Under the pieces are notes generated by a model that ran no database searches, was not told the DNA's origin, and was given only the letters and a program-made list of their open reading frames with translations. 64,000 bases of DNA, taken from positions 185,651-249,650 of the forward strand of contig CAILKO010000049.1 of the NCBI GenBank assembly GCA_903834835.1, in the 5' to 3' direction. Origin of the DNA: an uncultured Pseudomonadota bacterium. Lineage in GTDB: Bacteria > Pseudomonadota > Gammaproteobacteria > Burkholderiales > SG8-39. The position numbers and the translations under genes are program-made. Shown here piece after piece: positions 20,191 to 29,378 of this stretch (position 1 is the stretch's first letter; every line of letters begins with the position of its first letter).

Positions 20191-20712
20191 TCATACTCCG
20201 GGGTTCGTCCGGGCTCTTGCCACGGACACCAACGCGGGGCGCACGATGCGATCGTTCAGGGCGTAGCCCTTCTGCAGAACGGCAACTACGGTGTTCGGTT
20301 CAGCGTCTGCTTCCACCGCTGCCATGGCCTGGTGCCTATTGGGGTCGAACTTTTCCCCGGGGCCGGGAGAAAGTTCCTTCAGGTTCTCCTTTTCGAATAC
20401 TGAGCGCAGTTGACGAAGTGTTAGTTCGACGCCGTCGCGCAGCGTGGCAGCATCTGCAGTAGGCGATCCCAGCGCCGCCTCCAGGCTATCGGCGACGGGC
20501 AGGAGCGAATCCAGGACGCGTTCGGCGGCAAATTTGTGTGCGTTACTCACGTCAACCTGGGCGCGCTTGCGCACATTGTCCGCATCGGCCATGGCTCTGA
20601 GCATGGCGTCCCGATGCTGATCGGCTCTTGCAAGTGCTTCCTCCAGGCGAATTTCAACAGGGACCGGGTTTGCGGCATCCGATTGCGGGCTATCGGCGGG
20701 TGAGTCCGTCAT
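20191..20712 (-). CDS. grpE: Nucleotide exchange factor GrpE
   Basis: Releases ADP from DnaK. The start is ambiguous: ATG 20712 gives 173 residues and is preferred because AGGA lies 8 bases upstream; ATG 20718 adds two residues and 20742 adds ten. Order: acidic, disordered N-terminus, a long helix ([25 protein letters not shown]), then the beta domain with [10 protein letters not shown] and the typical end [18 protein letters not shown]. Gene order grpE-dnaK-dnaJ is canonical. Confidence 0.95.
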   Translation of the reverse strand: MTDSPADSPQSDAANPVPVEIRLEEALARADQHRDAMLRAMADADNVRKRAQVDVSNAHKFAAERVLDSLLPVADSLEAALGSPTADAATLRDGVELTLRQLRSVFEKENLKELSPGPGEKFDPNRHQAMAAVEADAEPNTVVAVLQKGYALNDRIVRPALVSVARARTNPGV

Positions 20713-20774
20713 GGGCATTTTCCTGATATCTGGTCGATTCACGTTTGCGGGATCGCATCTGCTGCACCCCTACC

Positions 20775-20792
20775 TGGCACCAACTGGTGCCA
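20775..20792 (-). promoter_or_regulatory. 18-base palindrome at the grpE promoter
   Basis: TGGCACCA and TGGTGCCA are exact inverted repeats separated by two bases. The element touches the downstream edge of the proposed grpE -10 and covers the likely transcription start. It could be an operator or, in RNA, a short hairpin at the 5' end. It does not match the HrcA CIRCE sequence. Confidence 0.5.
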
Positions 20793-20819
20793 TCTAAGGG
20801 CTTCGCCGCGTAATTCAAG
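20792..20819 (-). promoter_or_regulatory. Candidate sigma32-like promoter of grpE
   Basis: On the minus strand CTTGAA (20819-20814), a 13-base spacer, then CCCTTAGAT (20800-20792). The -35 is perfect and the -10 is a partial match to CCCCATNT. The spacer is in the usual RpoH range. It is positioned about 80 bases upstream of the grpE start. Confidence 0.5.
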
Positions 20820-20970
20820 GCCTTGCGGTAAAAAAAATTGCCATTTCCGCAACGCAGGGCCCGCCTTGCGTCCCCTCGACACTAGAATCTGGGCCAGCTT
20901 CCCGGGAGTGCAGGCATGGATTTCGCTTCTCGGGTCGGTCGGGTACTCCTCCACTTAGATAGAGCACGCC

Positions 20971-23900
20971 GTGAATCAAGAAAAGCCCATCAAGAGTCTT
21001 CTGGTCGCCAATCGGAGTGAGATCGCCATCCGGGTCATGCGCGCCGCATCTGAGCTGGGTATCAGGACAGTTGCGATCTACTCCGCGGAGGACAGGTTCG
21101 CTCTGCACCGAACGAAGGCGGATGAAGCCTATTTGGTGGGTGCCGGCAAGCGTCCGCTTGCCGCCTACCTGGACATTCAGGACATCATTCGGGTGGCCAG
21201 GGAGGCGAATGTCGACGCTATCCATCCCGGATACGGCTTCCTTTCGGAGAACCCGGAGTTCGCACTTGCTTGCGAGCAGGCGGGCATCAGATTCATTGGG
21301 CCTTCAGCTACGGTGATGAACAAGCTGGGGAACAAGGTCGCGGCCCGGGAGCTTGCGCAGTCTGTGAATGTTCCGGTCATGCCCGCCACCGGGGCTCTGC
21401 CCAGGGATATCCAACAAGCGAGGAAGCTGGCGGCTGACGTCGGGTATCCGCTGATGCTCAAGGCGAGCTGGGGCGGCGGCGGGCGCGGTATGCGGGTTGT
21501 GGAATCGGAGGCTCAGCTTGAGGGTTTGATGGAGGTGTGCCGCAGGGAGGCAGGCGCGGCTTTCGGCAACGACGAGGTCTATCTTGAGAAGCTGGTTCGT
21601 CGCGCGCGGCACGTGGAGGTCCAGATCCTGGGGGATCGTCACGGGAATCTGGTCCATCTCTTCGAGCGCGACTGTTCCGTGCAGCGGCGAAACCAGAAGG
21701 TCGTCGAACGGGCACCGGCACCGTACCTGGAGGAGAAGACGAGATCGGCGCTCTGTGAGGCCGCCTTGAGAATTGCTGGTGGCGCAGACTATACGCACGC
21801 CGGTACCGTGGAATTTCTGATGGATGCCGACACGGGATTGTTCTATTTCATCGAAGTGAATCCGAGGATCCAGGTTGAGCATACGGTCACTGAACAGGTG
21901 ACAGGTATCGACATCGTCAAGGCACAGATTCGCGTCACAGAGGGGGCGACGATAGGTGATGCAGGGTCGTATATTCCGGCGCAGGAGAATATTCGGCTGA
22001 ACGGCCACGCGCTTCAGTGCCGCATCACCACGGAGGATCCGGACAAGGATTTCGCACCGGACTACGGCACATTAACCGCGTACCGAAGCGCCGCTGGATT
22101 CGGAATCCGGCTCGATGCCGGTACCGCCTATGCGGGTGCTGTAATCACCCCGTACTACGATTCCCTTCTGGTCAAGGTCACGGCATGGGGACATTCACCT
22201 GATGAAGCAGCAGCACGGATGGACCGAGCGCTGCGCGAATTCCGGGTGCGCGGCGTCTCGACAAACCTCCAGTTTCTGGAGCGCGTAATTGCGCATCCGC
22301 TGTTTCGCTCCGGACACTGCACGACGCGGTTCATAGACGAGACGCCCGACCTTTTTAAATTTCGCCCGCGCCGGGATCGCGCGACGAAGCTCCTCCAGTT
22401 CATCGGCGAGATCGTGGTGAATGGCAATCCGGAAATGAAGGGTCGCACGGCCCCGGACCTGCCGAAGACCCCACCTGCGCGCCCTGCGTGCGACCTTGCA
22501 TCGCTGCCACCGTCAGGCACCCGAGACCGGTTCAAGGCGTTGGGGGCTGAGGGATTCGCAAATTGGATGCTCGGGCACCCGGGCGTCCTGTTGACGGACA
22601 CTACGCTACGGGATGCGCATCAGTCACTGTTCGCTACCCGCATGCGGACCGCCGACATGCTGGCGGTTGCGCCGCACTACGCGCGGTTGATGCCAGGGTT
22701 GTTTTCGCTGGAGTGCTGGGGGGGGGCGACGTTCGATGTGGCCCTGCGGTTCCTGAAGGAGGATCCGTGGGACCGGCTGGCTGCGCTCCGTGAGCGGGTG
22801 CCGAATATTTTGTTCCAGATGCTGCTGCGCGCCTCGAATGCGGTTGGCTACACGAACTATCCGGACAACGTCGTCCGTCATTTCGTAAATCAGGCTGCAC
22901 AAAGCGGCGTGGATGTATTCCGTGTGTTTGATTCGCTCAACTGGATCGAGAACATGCGTGTTGCGATCGACGCGGTGCGCGAATCCGGTGCGCTTTGCGA
23001 GGCTGCGATCTGCTACACCGGGGACATTTACGATACCGCGCGACCGAAGTACAAGCTTTCGTACTACGTTTCACTCGCAAAGCAGATGGAGAAGGCAGGG
23101 GCGCACGTAATCGGCATCAAGGACATGGCGGGCGTCTGCAGGCCACGAGCTGCCAAGGCGCTGGTTGCGGCGCTGAAACAGGAGATTGGCCTGCCGATTC
23201 ACTTTCACACCCATGACACCAGCGGCGCGAGCGTCGCGAGTGTCCTGGCGGCGGTTGAAGCCGGAGTTGACGCAGTGGACGGCGCGCTCGACGCAATGAG
23301 CGGGCTTACGTCGCAGCCCAGCCTGGGCGCGATTGTCGCGGCTCTTGCGGGATCGGAGCGCGACACAGGCATTGATCTCTCGGCGCTGCAATCTCTCTCC
23401 GGGTACTGGGAAGGGGTACGCCGAATTTACGCGCCGTTCGAGGCGGATATCCGCAGCGGTACGTCCACCGTTTACCTGCACGAGATGCCTGGAGGCCAGT
23501 ACACCAACTTGCGCGAGCAGGCGCGGTCGATGGGCCTGGAAGCGCGCTGGCCGCTGGTCGAGCAGACCTACGCCGAGGTAAATCAGATGTTCGGCGACAT
23601 CATCAAGGTGACTCCAACCTCAAAAGTTGTCGGAGATATGGCGCTGTTCATGGTGTCTCACGGTCTCAGTCGAGAGGAGGTCGAGGATCCGCTCAAGGAC
23701 GTGTCGTTTCCGGAATCGGTGATTTCGCTGTTCAGGGGTGAGATTGGTTTCCCGGATGGAGGGTTTCCGACATTGCTGTCTGACAAAGTACTGAAAGGTG
23801 GCTCGCCGCTCTCCGGTCGTGCGGGCGCGTTGATGGAGTCAGTGGATCTCGACGCTCAGCGTGCGGCGGTGCGCAAGATTACGGGTGGGCAGCCGTCGGA

Positions 23901-24426
23901 GGAAGATCTCGCCTCCTACCTGATGTATCCGAAAGTGTTCAAGGACTACGCCGAGCATCGCGCTGCCTATGAAGATGTGAGCGTGCTTCCGACACGTGTG
24001 TTCTTCTACGGGATGCGTGATGGCGAGGAGGCCGAGATAGAGATTGATCGCGGCAAGACCTTGCTGGTGTGCCTGCTCGGGCGCTCAGGCCCGGACCCTG
24101 ACGGGCTCTGCAAGCTGTTTTTCGAGCTGAACGGCCAGCCCAGGCTGATAAAAGTCGCCAAGGCGGGTCTGACACCGGCCGTTGCCGCACGCGTCCGGAT
24201 TGATGAAACAAATCCGCTGCACATCGGCGCTCCGATGCCGGGAACCATTGCAACAGTGGCAGTGTCGGCCGGTCAGAAGGTAACGCGTGGGGAGCGTCTG
24301 TTATCAATCGAGGCGATGAAGATGGAGACCGTGGTCCTGGCCGACAGGGATGGCGCGGTAAAGAGCGTTCTCGTCAAGCCGGGCGACAGCGTCCAGACCA
24401 AGGATCTGCTGATCGAGCTTTGCTGA
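20971..24426 (+). CDS. pyc: Pyruvate carboxylase
   Basis: Carboxylates pyruvate to oxaloacetate, feeding the TCA cycle. Product is 1151 residues, the full single-chain form. Order: biotin carboxylase (about 1-460; HPGYGFLSEN, the ATP-grasp loop WGGGGRGMR, EVNPRIQVEHTVTEQ), carboxyltransferase (from about 535; DTTLRDAHQSLFATR, GIKDMAGVCRP, HFHTHDTSGA), PC tetramerisation region, and biotin carrier domain with K1117 in EAMKMET. The start is GTG 20971; SD is weak. It is divergent from grpE and convergent with the DUF4197 gene, 27 bases apart. Confidence 0.96.
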   Translation: MNQEKPIKSLLVANRSEIAIRVMRAASELGIRTVAIYSAEDRFALHRTKADEAYLVGAGKRPLAAYLDIQDIIRVAREANVDAIHPGYGFLSENPEFALACEQAGIRFIGPSATVMNKLGNKVAARELAQSVNVPVMPATGALPRDIQQARKLAADVGYPLMLKASWGGGGRGMRVVESEAQLEGLMEVCRREAGAAFGNDEVYLEKLVRRARHVEVQILGDRHGNLVHLFERDCSVQRRNQKVVERAPAPYLEEKTRSALCEAALRIAGGADYTHAGTVEFLMDADTGLFYFIEVNPRIQVEHTVTEQVTGIDIVKAQIRVTEGATIGDAGSYIPAQENIRLNGHALQCRITTEDPDKDFAPDYGTLTAYRSAAGFGIRLDAGTAYAGAVITPYYDSLLVKVTAWGHSPDEAAARMDRALREFRVRGVSTNLQFLERVIAHPLFRSGHCTTRFIDETPDLFKFRPRRDRATKLLQFIGEIVVNGNPEMKGRTAPDLPKTPPARPACDLASLPPSGTRDRFKALGAEGFANWMLGHPGVLLTDTTLRDAHQSLFATRMRTADMLAVAPHYARLMPGLFSLECWGGATFDVALRFLKEDPWDRLAALRERVPNILFQMLLRASNAVGYTNYPDNVVRHFVNQAAQSGVDVFRVFDSLNWIENMRVAIDAVRESGALCEAAICYTGDIYDTARPKYKLSYYVSLAKQMEKAGAHVIGIKDMAGVCRPRAAKALVAALKQEIGLPIHFHTHDTSGASVASVLAAVEAGVDAVDGALDAMSGLTSQPSLGAIVAALAGSERDTGIDLSALQSLSGYWEGVRRIYAPFEADIRSGTSTVYLHEMPGGQYTNLREQARSMGLEARWPLVEQTYAEVNQMFGDIIKVTPTSKVVGDMALFMVSHGLSREEVEDPLKDVSFPESVISLFRGEIGFPDGGFPTLLSDKVLKGGSPLSGRAGALMESVDLDAQRAAVRKITGGQPSEEDLASYLMYPKVFKDYAEHRAAYEDVSVLPTRVFFYGMRDGEEAEIEIDRGKTLLVCLLGRSGPDPDGLCKLFFELNGQPRLIKVAKAGLTPAVAARVRIDETNPLHIGAPMPGTIATVAVSAGQKVTRGERLLSIEAMKMETVVLADRDGAVKSVLVKPGDSVQTKDLLIELC

Positions 24427-24453
24427 GCATCGCCCGACGATGACGAAATACGA

Positions 24454-25179
24454 CTAGCGAGGAATCGCGCCAAAAACTTTGCGAAGCAACGAGGTTCCAG
24501 CTGAAACAGGATCGGAACGGAGTTTTTTCTCTTCCGCAGCGACGATCGTAAAAAGCCCGTCCAGGGCCTTGTCCGTCACATATTGGTCGACGCTCGCCTG
24601 TTCCTTCGCGACCAGGCCGAAACCGGAGGCCTTCCCGGCGAGATCGTCGTATTTCCGGGCAAGACCGGACGTTTCCGTCACCTTTTTCACGATCGGGAGA
24701 AAGCGCTGCTTAAGCTGTTCACCGGTTGTTCGACGGAAATACTCTGTTCCCGCCGTCTCGCCTCCGGTTAGGATGCCCTTTGCGTCCTGCAGGGTCATCT
24801 TGCGTGCAGCGTCGACGAAAAGCTTCTTGGCCTCGGGAACTGCCGCTTCAGCAGCGCGATTCATCGTTAGCACCAGTTCGTCCGCTTGGCGTCCAAGGCC
24901 GAACCTGCGCATCAGGGATTCGGCGCGCTGCAGAGAATCGGGAAGCGGGATTCTGACCCTGCTGTCACCAAAGAAGCCGTCGGGCTTTCCAAGTGTCGAT
25001 ACCGCGGCCTGGGTTCCGGATTCCAGTGCGGAGCGTAGTGCCCGGGCCGCTTCGTCGCCCGAGATGCGATCCAGTTGCGCAGTCGCCGATGTTGCAAGAA
25101 GTGCAAATAGCAGCCCAAGGCATACCCTGACGAAACCACAGGCAAGGTTGGGGTGCTTGCTTACTCTTTGGGAATGCAT
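24454..25179 (-). CDS. Exported DUF4197 family protein
   Basis: Product is 241 residues with a signal peptide (ACGFVRVCLGLLFALLATSATA, cleavage near residue 34). The mature part is helical and matches my memory of DUF4197: ALRSALESGTQAAVSTLGKPDGF, a conserved LPDSLQ turn, then DAKGILTGGETAGTEYFRRTT and the C-terminal VTDKALDGLFTIVAAEEKKLR. Function is unknown; a periplasmic location is expected. It appears to be transcribed alone, with a perfect 30-base inverted repeat just upstream. Confidence 0.82.
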   Translation of the reverse strand: MHSQRVSKHPNLACGFVRVCLGLLFALLATSATAQLDRISGDEAARALRSALESGTQAAVSTLGKPDGFFGDSRVRIPLPDSLQRAESLMRRFGLGRQADELVLTMNRAAEAAVPEAKKLFVDAARKMTLQDAKGILTGGETAGTEYFRRTTGEQLKQRFLPIVKKVTETSGLARKYDDLAGKASGFGLVAKEQASVDQYVTDKALDGLFTIVAAEEKKLRSDPVSAGTSLLRKVFGAIPR

Positions 25180-25205
25180 GGTGGCGTAATCCTGAGGTTA
25201 TAGGG

Positions 25206-25235
25206 ATAATTAGTAACATTTATGTTACTAATTAT
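25206..25235. promoter_or_regulatory. Perfect 14+14 inverted repeat upstream of the DUF4197 gene
   Basis: ATAATTAGTAACAT (25206-25219) is followed by TT and its exact reverse complement ATGTTACTAATTAT (25222-25235). It is AT-rich in GC-rich surroundings and lies 26-56 bases before the DUF4197 ATG, where a promoter should be. Its symmetry suggests an operator for a dimeric repressor. It could also end the upstream SDR transcript, but no T-run follows. Confidence 0.6.
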
Positions 25236-25299
25236 CGCCGTAGTCTACGATTTTCCTGCTCAGCCCCCCGCAATGCTGCAAGTCGAATAGCGGGGTTCT

Positions 25300-26265
25300 T
25301 CAGCAGGCAATGGGCGTCTGTTCGCTCCATTCGATGGGCGCGTCATTTACTTCGAGGCTGACGCGGGACCATGACAACCGGATGGCATCGGGATTGCCGT
25401 TTACCCGAAGCTTGTAGTTCCCGAGATTCAGTTCCTGGCCAGAGCGTGCGAGCAGCTGCGCCACTCCGCGCGCGGCTTCATGCGGTTCAAGCATTCTCGT
25501 CTGCCAGCGACCGAAAACCTTGGGGTTGTCGGCGTACTCCTGCGTCATGCCGGTGCGGATGAACGGGAGCATGAGGCAGCACGCACTGATCGAGTCTGAG
25601 AGCTTGCCCAGATTGACCCGCAGAACTTCCGGCAGACGGAGCACCGCCCAATTTGCGACCACGTAGCCTGGCACGGCAATTCCGGGTTCGATCGCCTGCA
25701 TGGATGAGATGTAGACGAGCTGGAGGGGATGCTTGTGATACAGCGCTTCGCCGGCCCACAGGTGGGTCATTCCGAGAAAACCGTCGATCTTGGTATTGAC
25801 GACCATGTTCGATTCGGCAAGGTTATCGATGAAGTCCTGACGCACGCGAGCACGGCGCTCGGCACGGCTTTCGCCTTCCTTCTCCGGGAGTGCGCGTCCG
25901 AAGCGATAGCCCTGCTCGGTAAGGCCCGAATTGCAGATGATGAGATCGGGCCCCTTGTTGCCCATTTGCTCGATGATGTGCCCGCGGGATGCCCACAGAT
26001 CCCTCGTGCTAGTGACATCCGCCTGCACCGCGAAAGCCTTCACGCCCTGCTTGCGGATGGCATCGACCAGGTCGAAACCGTCCCGGTAGCTGCTGTGGAA
26101 GTGGACTCCGACGACTTCAGCACCGTTGGCAGCCGCGGCGAGCGCCAGAGCCTGGCCGATCCCGCCATCCTTGCCTGAGCCCGTTATGAGTACGCGTTTG
26201 CTTCTGAAGCTCTGCCCGTCAAATTCGGGGTAGCGGAACTTCTCGAAATTCTGCGTGTATGCCAT
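25300..26265 (-). CDS. Atypical short-chain dehydrogenase/reductase
   Basis: Product is 321 residues from MAYTQNFEKF; an in-frame start 21 bases upstream is less likely. The Rossmann nucleotide motif is TGSGKDGGIG (29-38) and the NNAG-like segment is ICNSG. Catalytic Ser188 and Tyr201 are correctly spaced, but the Lys expected four residues after Tyr is Asn205 (YVVAN), so ordinary SDR chemistry may be impaired. An insert of about 25 charged residues (near 128-150) follows the NSG motif. It lies 100 bases downstream of a class II aldolase-like gene, same strand. Substrate unknown. Confidence 0.8.
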   Translation of the reverse strand: MAYTQNFEKFRYPEFDGQSFRSKRVLITGSGKDGGIGQALALAAAANGAEVVGVHFHSSYRDGFDLVDAIRKQGVKAFAVQADVTSTRDLWASRGHIIEQMGNKGPDLIICNSGLTEQGYRFGRALPEKEGESRAERRARVRQDFIDNLAESNMVVNTKIDGFLGMTHLWAGEALYHKHPLQLVYISSMQAIEPGIAVPGYVVANWAVLRLPEVLRVNLGKLSDSISACCLMLPFIRTGMTQEYADNPKVFGRWQTRMLEPHEAARGVAQLLARSGQELNLGNYKLRVNGNPDAIRLSWSRVSLEVNDAPIEWSEQTPIAC

Positions 26266-26365
26266 CGCGGCTCTCCGGTGAGGCACTGCCGGCCCCTGTA
26301 TTGATGGAACAAGTATAGGCAGATACGGGGATAACTACCATCCGGCGGCGGCGTTTCGCACAGGC

Positions 26366-27163
26366 TCAGCTTCGGTAGGACGGACCCCGGTCGCGCTCGA
26401 GTTTGCGTACTAGCCCAGGCCAATCCTGCTTTCCACACTCCGCCCAGCCGCCAGAGCCGAGCGTTGCTCGCCCCTGCGCGGCGACAAGGTCAGCGGTCTC
26501 CGGGCTTAGCCAGCAGAGTTCACGGTTGCCAGCCAGGCCTGCAACCTGCTGCCGACAAGCCGTTTCGAGCATATACATCCAGCTGAAGGCCTCGCCCACG
26601 CTGCGGCCGACGGTGAGGGCGCCGTGATTGCGCAGAATCATGCATCGTCCGTCGGGTCCGAGGTCTTGCACGATGCGCTCGCGCTCGTCGAGGAAGAGCG
26701 CGGCACCTTTGTAGTCGTGATAGGCCAGGAAATCGCGCAGCATCAGCGCATTCTGGGTGAGAGGCAGGAGGCCGTCCTTCAGCATGGCCACGCCGTTGTT
26801 TGCGGTGGTGTGGGTATGCATCACGCAGATGAGGTCAGGTCGTGCCACATGGATCGCACTGTGTATGACGAACCCTGCCGGATTCATCTGCTCACGCGAA
26901 CCCGATACCATGTTTCCGTCGACATCGACCTTGATCAACGACGAGGCGGTAATCTCGTCGAAGAACGTGCCAAGCGGATTCAGCAGGAAGTGATCATCCG
27001 GACCGGGCACGCGCGCCGAGATGTGCGTGCCGATCGTCCCGGACATGCCGTAAAGATCAGCCAGCTGATAGCAGGCAGCTAGGTCGCAGCGCACACGCCA
27101 CTCCTCGGGAGAAATTCCAGCGTCCATTACTGGTGGGCTGCAAGGATTGTCTACTGATCCCAT
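26366..27163 (-). CDS. Class II aldolase/adducin family protein
   Basis: Product is 265 residues. Metal-binding histidines are in MHTHTTANNG and in the later RNHGALTVG, and the N-terminal half has GTIGTHISARVPG. Start ATG 27163 is chosen because AAAGGAGG is 4-11 bases upstream; the longer frame from 27214 has no such site. Relatives act as fuculose- or ribulose-phosphate aldolases/epimerases or decarboxylases, so the substrate cannot be named. It is probably cotranscribed with the SDR gene. Confidence 0.85.
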   Translation of the reverse strand: MGSVDNPCSPPVMDAGISPEEWRVRCDLAACYQLADLYGMSGTIGTHISARVPGPDDHFLLNPLGTFFDEITASSLIKVDVDGNMVSGSREQMNPAGFVIHSAIHVARPDLICVMHTHTTANNGVAMLKDGLLPLTQNALMLRDFLAYHDYKGAALFLDERERIVQDLGPDGRCMILRNHGALTVGRSVGEAFSWMYMLETACRQQVAGLAGNRELCWLSPETADLVAAQGRATLGSGGWAECGKQDWPGLVRKLERDRGPSYRS

Positions 27164-27251
27164 GTTGCCTCCTCCTTTGAGCGCATCATGAAAAATTGTC
27201 CGCGCCGAGTTCACCCATAAGCGATCACGCTCGGCGAATCGTGCCGGCTAT

Positions 27252-28244
27252 CTACGCTTTGGCGCAACGCTCCAGAGCGATCTGCGCCAAGGCGTCTATC
27301 CAATCGGATGAATCGTTCAGGCAAGGAACCAAGCGAAACTCGCAACCGCCATTCTTGACAAAAACCTCGCGGCCTTCGATCGCGATTTCTTCAAGAGTTT
27401 CGAGACAATCCGAGGTGAAACCCGGGCAAACCACATCGACCCGCGTGGTCGCAAGTCGACCGAGCTCGGCGAGCACGTCGGTCGTGTAGGGCTGTATCCA
27501 GCGAGCCCGCCCGAAGCGCGACTGGAAACTGACCCGCAAGCGTCCGTCGTTCAGCCCCAGTGCGCTTGCGATCAAGCGAGCGCTTGCGAGGCACTGATCC
27601 CTGTAGGGATCGCCGCGGTCTATTGATCGCTGGGGCAGGCCGTGAAAACTCATTACGAGGACGTTTGGTTCGCCATAGCTGGCCCAGTGCCGGCGGATGC
27701 CGCCGGCGACGGCACTGATGTAGGCGGGGTGGTCATGGAAGCTTTCCACGAACAGCGCGGACTTGGGGGTGAGGTCACGCACAGATTCAGTGGTGCTTTC
27801 CGAGAACTGGGGATAGAGCGGCAGGACGACAACTCGGCGGCACCCGTCGAGCTTTCGAAGTCCGTCGGCGATTGACGGAGTCCCGTAGCGCATCGCCCAC
27901 GCGACCCTATGATCGGGCAGTCGTTCCTGCAGTAGGGAGGCTTGGCGCCGCGTGTAGACGGCCAGCGGCGATCCCTCCGGCATCCAGATGGATCGGTACT
28001 TCTGCGCGGAAATCGCGGGCCGGCGTCGAAGGATGACGCCATGCAACAACGGGAGCCATATGAATCGCGGAATCGCAACAACCCGCGGATCGGAGAGGAA
28101 TTCCGCAAGATAGCTACGAACTGCGGCTTCGTCCGGTGCCGCCGGGGTGCCCAAGTTCACCAGCAGGATTGCATCTCTCTCCGGGGACCCGGGGCGATGC
28201 GCTCCTGCGACACCGGCAGCCGCCGCCTCATTTGCCACCTTCAC
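27252..28244 (-). CDS. hemH: Ferrochelatase HemH
   Basis: Inserts ferrous iron into protoporphyrin IX to complete protoheme. Product is 330 residues. The catalytic His is in [17 protein letters not shown] and the conserved Glu in [26 protein letters not shown] opens the first domain. It overlaps the end of hrcA by four bases, so translation is likely coupled to it. About 90 bases separate it from the aldolase-like gene downstream. Confidence 0.96.
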   Translation of the reverse strand: MKVANEAAAAGVAGAHRPGSPERDAILLVNLGTPAAPDEAAVRSYLAEFLSDPRVVAIPRFIWLPLLHGVILRRRPAISAQKYRSIWMPEGSPLAVYTRRQASLLQERLPDHRVAWAMRYGTPSIADGLRKLDGCRRVVVLPLYPQFSESTTESVRDLTPKSALFVESFHDHPAYISAVAGGIRRHWASYGEPNVLVMSFHGLPQRSIDRGDPYRDQCLASARLIASALGLNDGRLRVSFQSRFGRARWIQPYTTDVLAELGRLATTRVDVVCPGFTSDCLETLEEIAIEGREVFVKNGGCEFRLVPCLNDSSDWIDALAQIALERCAKA

Positions 28245-29260
28245 GCCTGGGAGAGCGCGCTGGTGAGGAGTTTTGCCGTGACATCCACGATCGGGACGAC
28301 TCGATCGTATGCCATACGGGTCGGTCCGATCACTCCGACTGTCCCGACGATTTCCCCGTTCAGTTCATAGGGCGCAGCGATTACGCTCACATCGTTGGGT
28401 GCGGCGACACCCGACTCGCCACCAATAAATATCTGCACTCCCTGGCCACGCAGCGAAAGGTCAAGAATCTGCAACAGGGACGTCTTCCGCTCGAACAGGT
28501 CGAACAGCTGACGAAGCCGCGTCATGTCATGCGAAAGGTCCCGCACGGAGAGCAGATTGTGTTCACCCGAGATGAAGTAGCGCTCGTTGTCCTCGCTGAT
28601 CGCGCGGTCACCAGCTTCCAGGGCGGCTGTCATCAATTCGCCCATGTTCTGCCGGAGCGCCTTCAGTTCCCGATTCAGATTTACGCGCAGGTCTTCGAAA
28701 CTCTGGCCGCTGTAATTCTGATTTATGAAGTTCGCCGCTTCGGTGAGCTCTGACGCGGAGTAATTGCGCTCGGTGAGAAGTATCCGATTCTGGACATCGC
28801 CCTCAGGAGTGACCATGATGAGCAGAATGCGCCGCTCGGAGAGCTTCAGGAACTCGATATGTCTGAACCGCACCGCGGCGCGCCGTACGGTCATCACCAC
28901 GCCAGCGAAGTGCGTGACCTGTGAAAGAAGACTGGAGGCCTGCTGGATGACGCGCCGGGGATTGTCCGGGTGCAGCTGATTCTCTAGATTGTGTATTTCG
29001 CTCGCTTCCAGCTTCTTGACGACCAATAGCGTGTCGACGAAGAACCGGTAGCCGGCCGGGGTCGGGACACGGCCTGCAGAGGTGTGCGGACTCGCAATGA
29101 ACCCGAGGTCCTCAAGATCCGCCATCACGTTGCGGATCGTGGCAGGCGAAAGGTCGAGGCCTGAGAACTTCGAGAGCGTGCGCGAACCCACCGGCTGACC
29201 CTCGGCAATGTAGCGCTCGACGAGCGTCTTGAGGAGTACCTGGGCTCGCTTGTCCAACAT
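28241..29260 (-). CDS. hrcA: Heat-inducible transcription repressor HrcA
   Basis: Represses class I heat-shock genes (groESL in many bacteria) by binding CIRCE. Product is 339 residues from ATG 29260; two codons upstream is an in-frame TTG. The winged-helix domain has [19 protein letters not shown] and [16 protein letters not shown]. The central and C-terminal GAF-like part ends [19 protein letters not shown], the family signature. I saw no CIRCE element in this window, so its targets are presumably elsewhere. Confidence 0.96.
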   Translation of the reverse strand: MLDKRAQVLLKTLVERYIAEGQPVGSRTLSKFSGLDLSPATIRNVMADLEDLGFIASPHTSAGRVPTPAGYRFFVDTLLVVKKLEASEIHNLENQLHPDNPRRVIQQASSLLSQVTHFAGVVMTVRRAAVRFRHIEFLKLSERRILLIMVTPEGDVQNRILLTERNYSASELTEAANFINQNYSGQSFEDLRVNLNRELKALRQNMGELMTAALEAGDRAISEDNERYFISGEHNLLSVRDLSHDMTRLRQLFDLFERKTSLLQILDLSLRGQGVQIFIGGESGVAAPNDVSVIAAPYELNGEIVGTVGVIGPTRMAYDRVVPIVDVTAKLLTSALSQA

Positions 29261-29378
29261 GGCCAAGGGATTCTACCCAGTCCGGGCGCTGGGTGTGGGA
29301 AGCATTGGCAATGTGCATTCATCCGAGTCCATAGACGGCAACGGTCTTCCCTGTCGTGGTGTGGAATAATTGGCCATC

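Noticed and set aside
29261..29378. CIRCE element expected near hrcA
   Set aside because: No TTAGCACTC-N9-GAGTGCTAA-like sequence was seen here or at grpE/dnaK, so HrcA autoregulation is not supported by this window.
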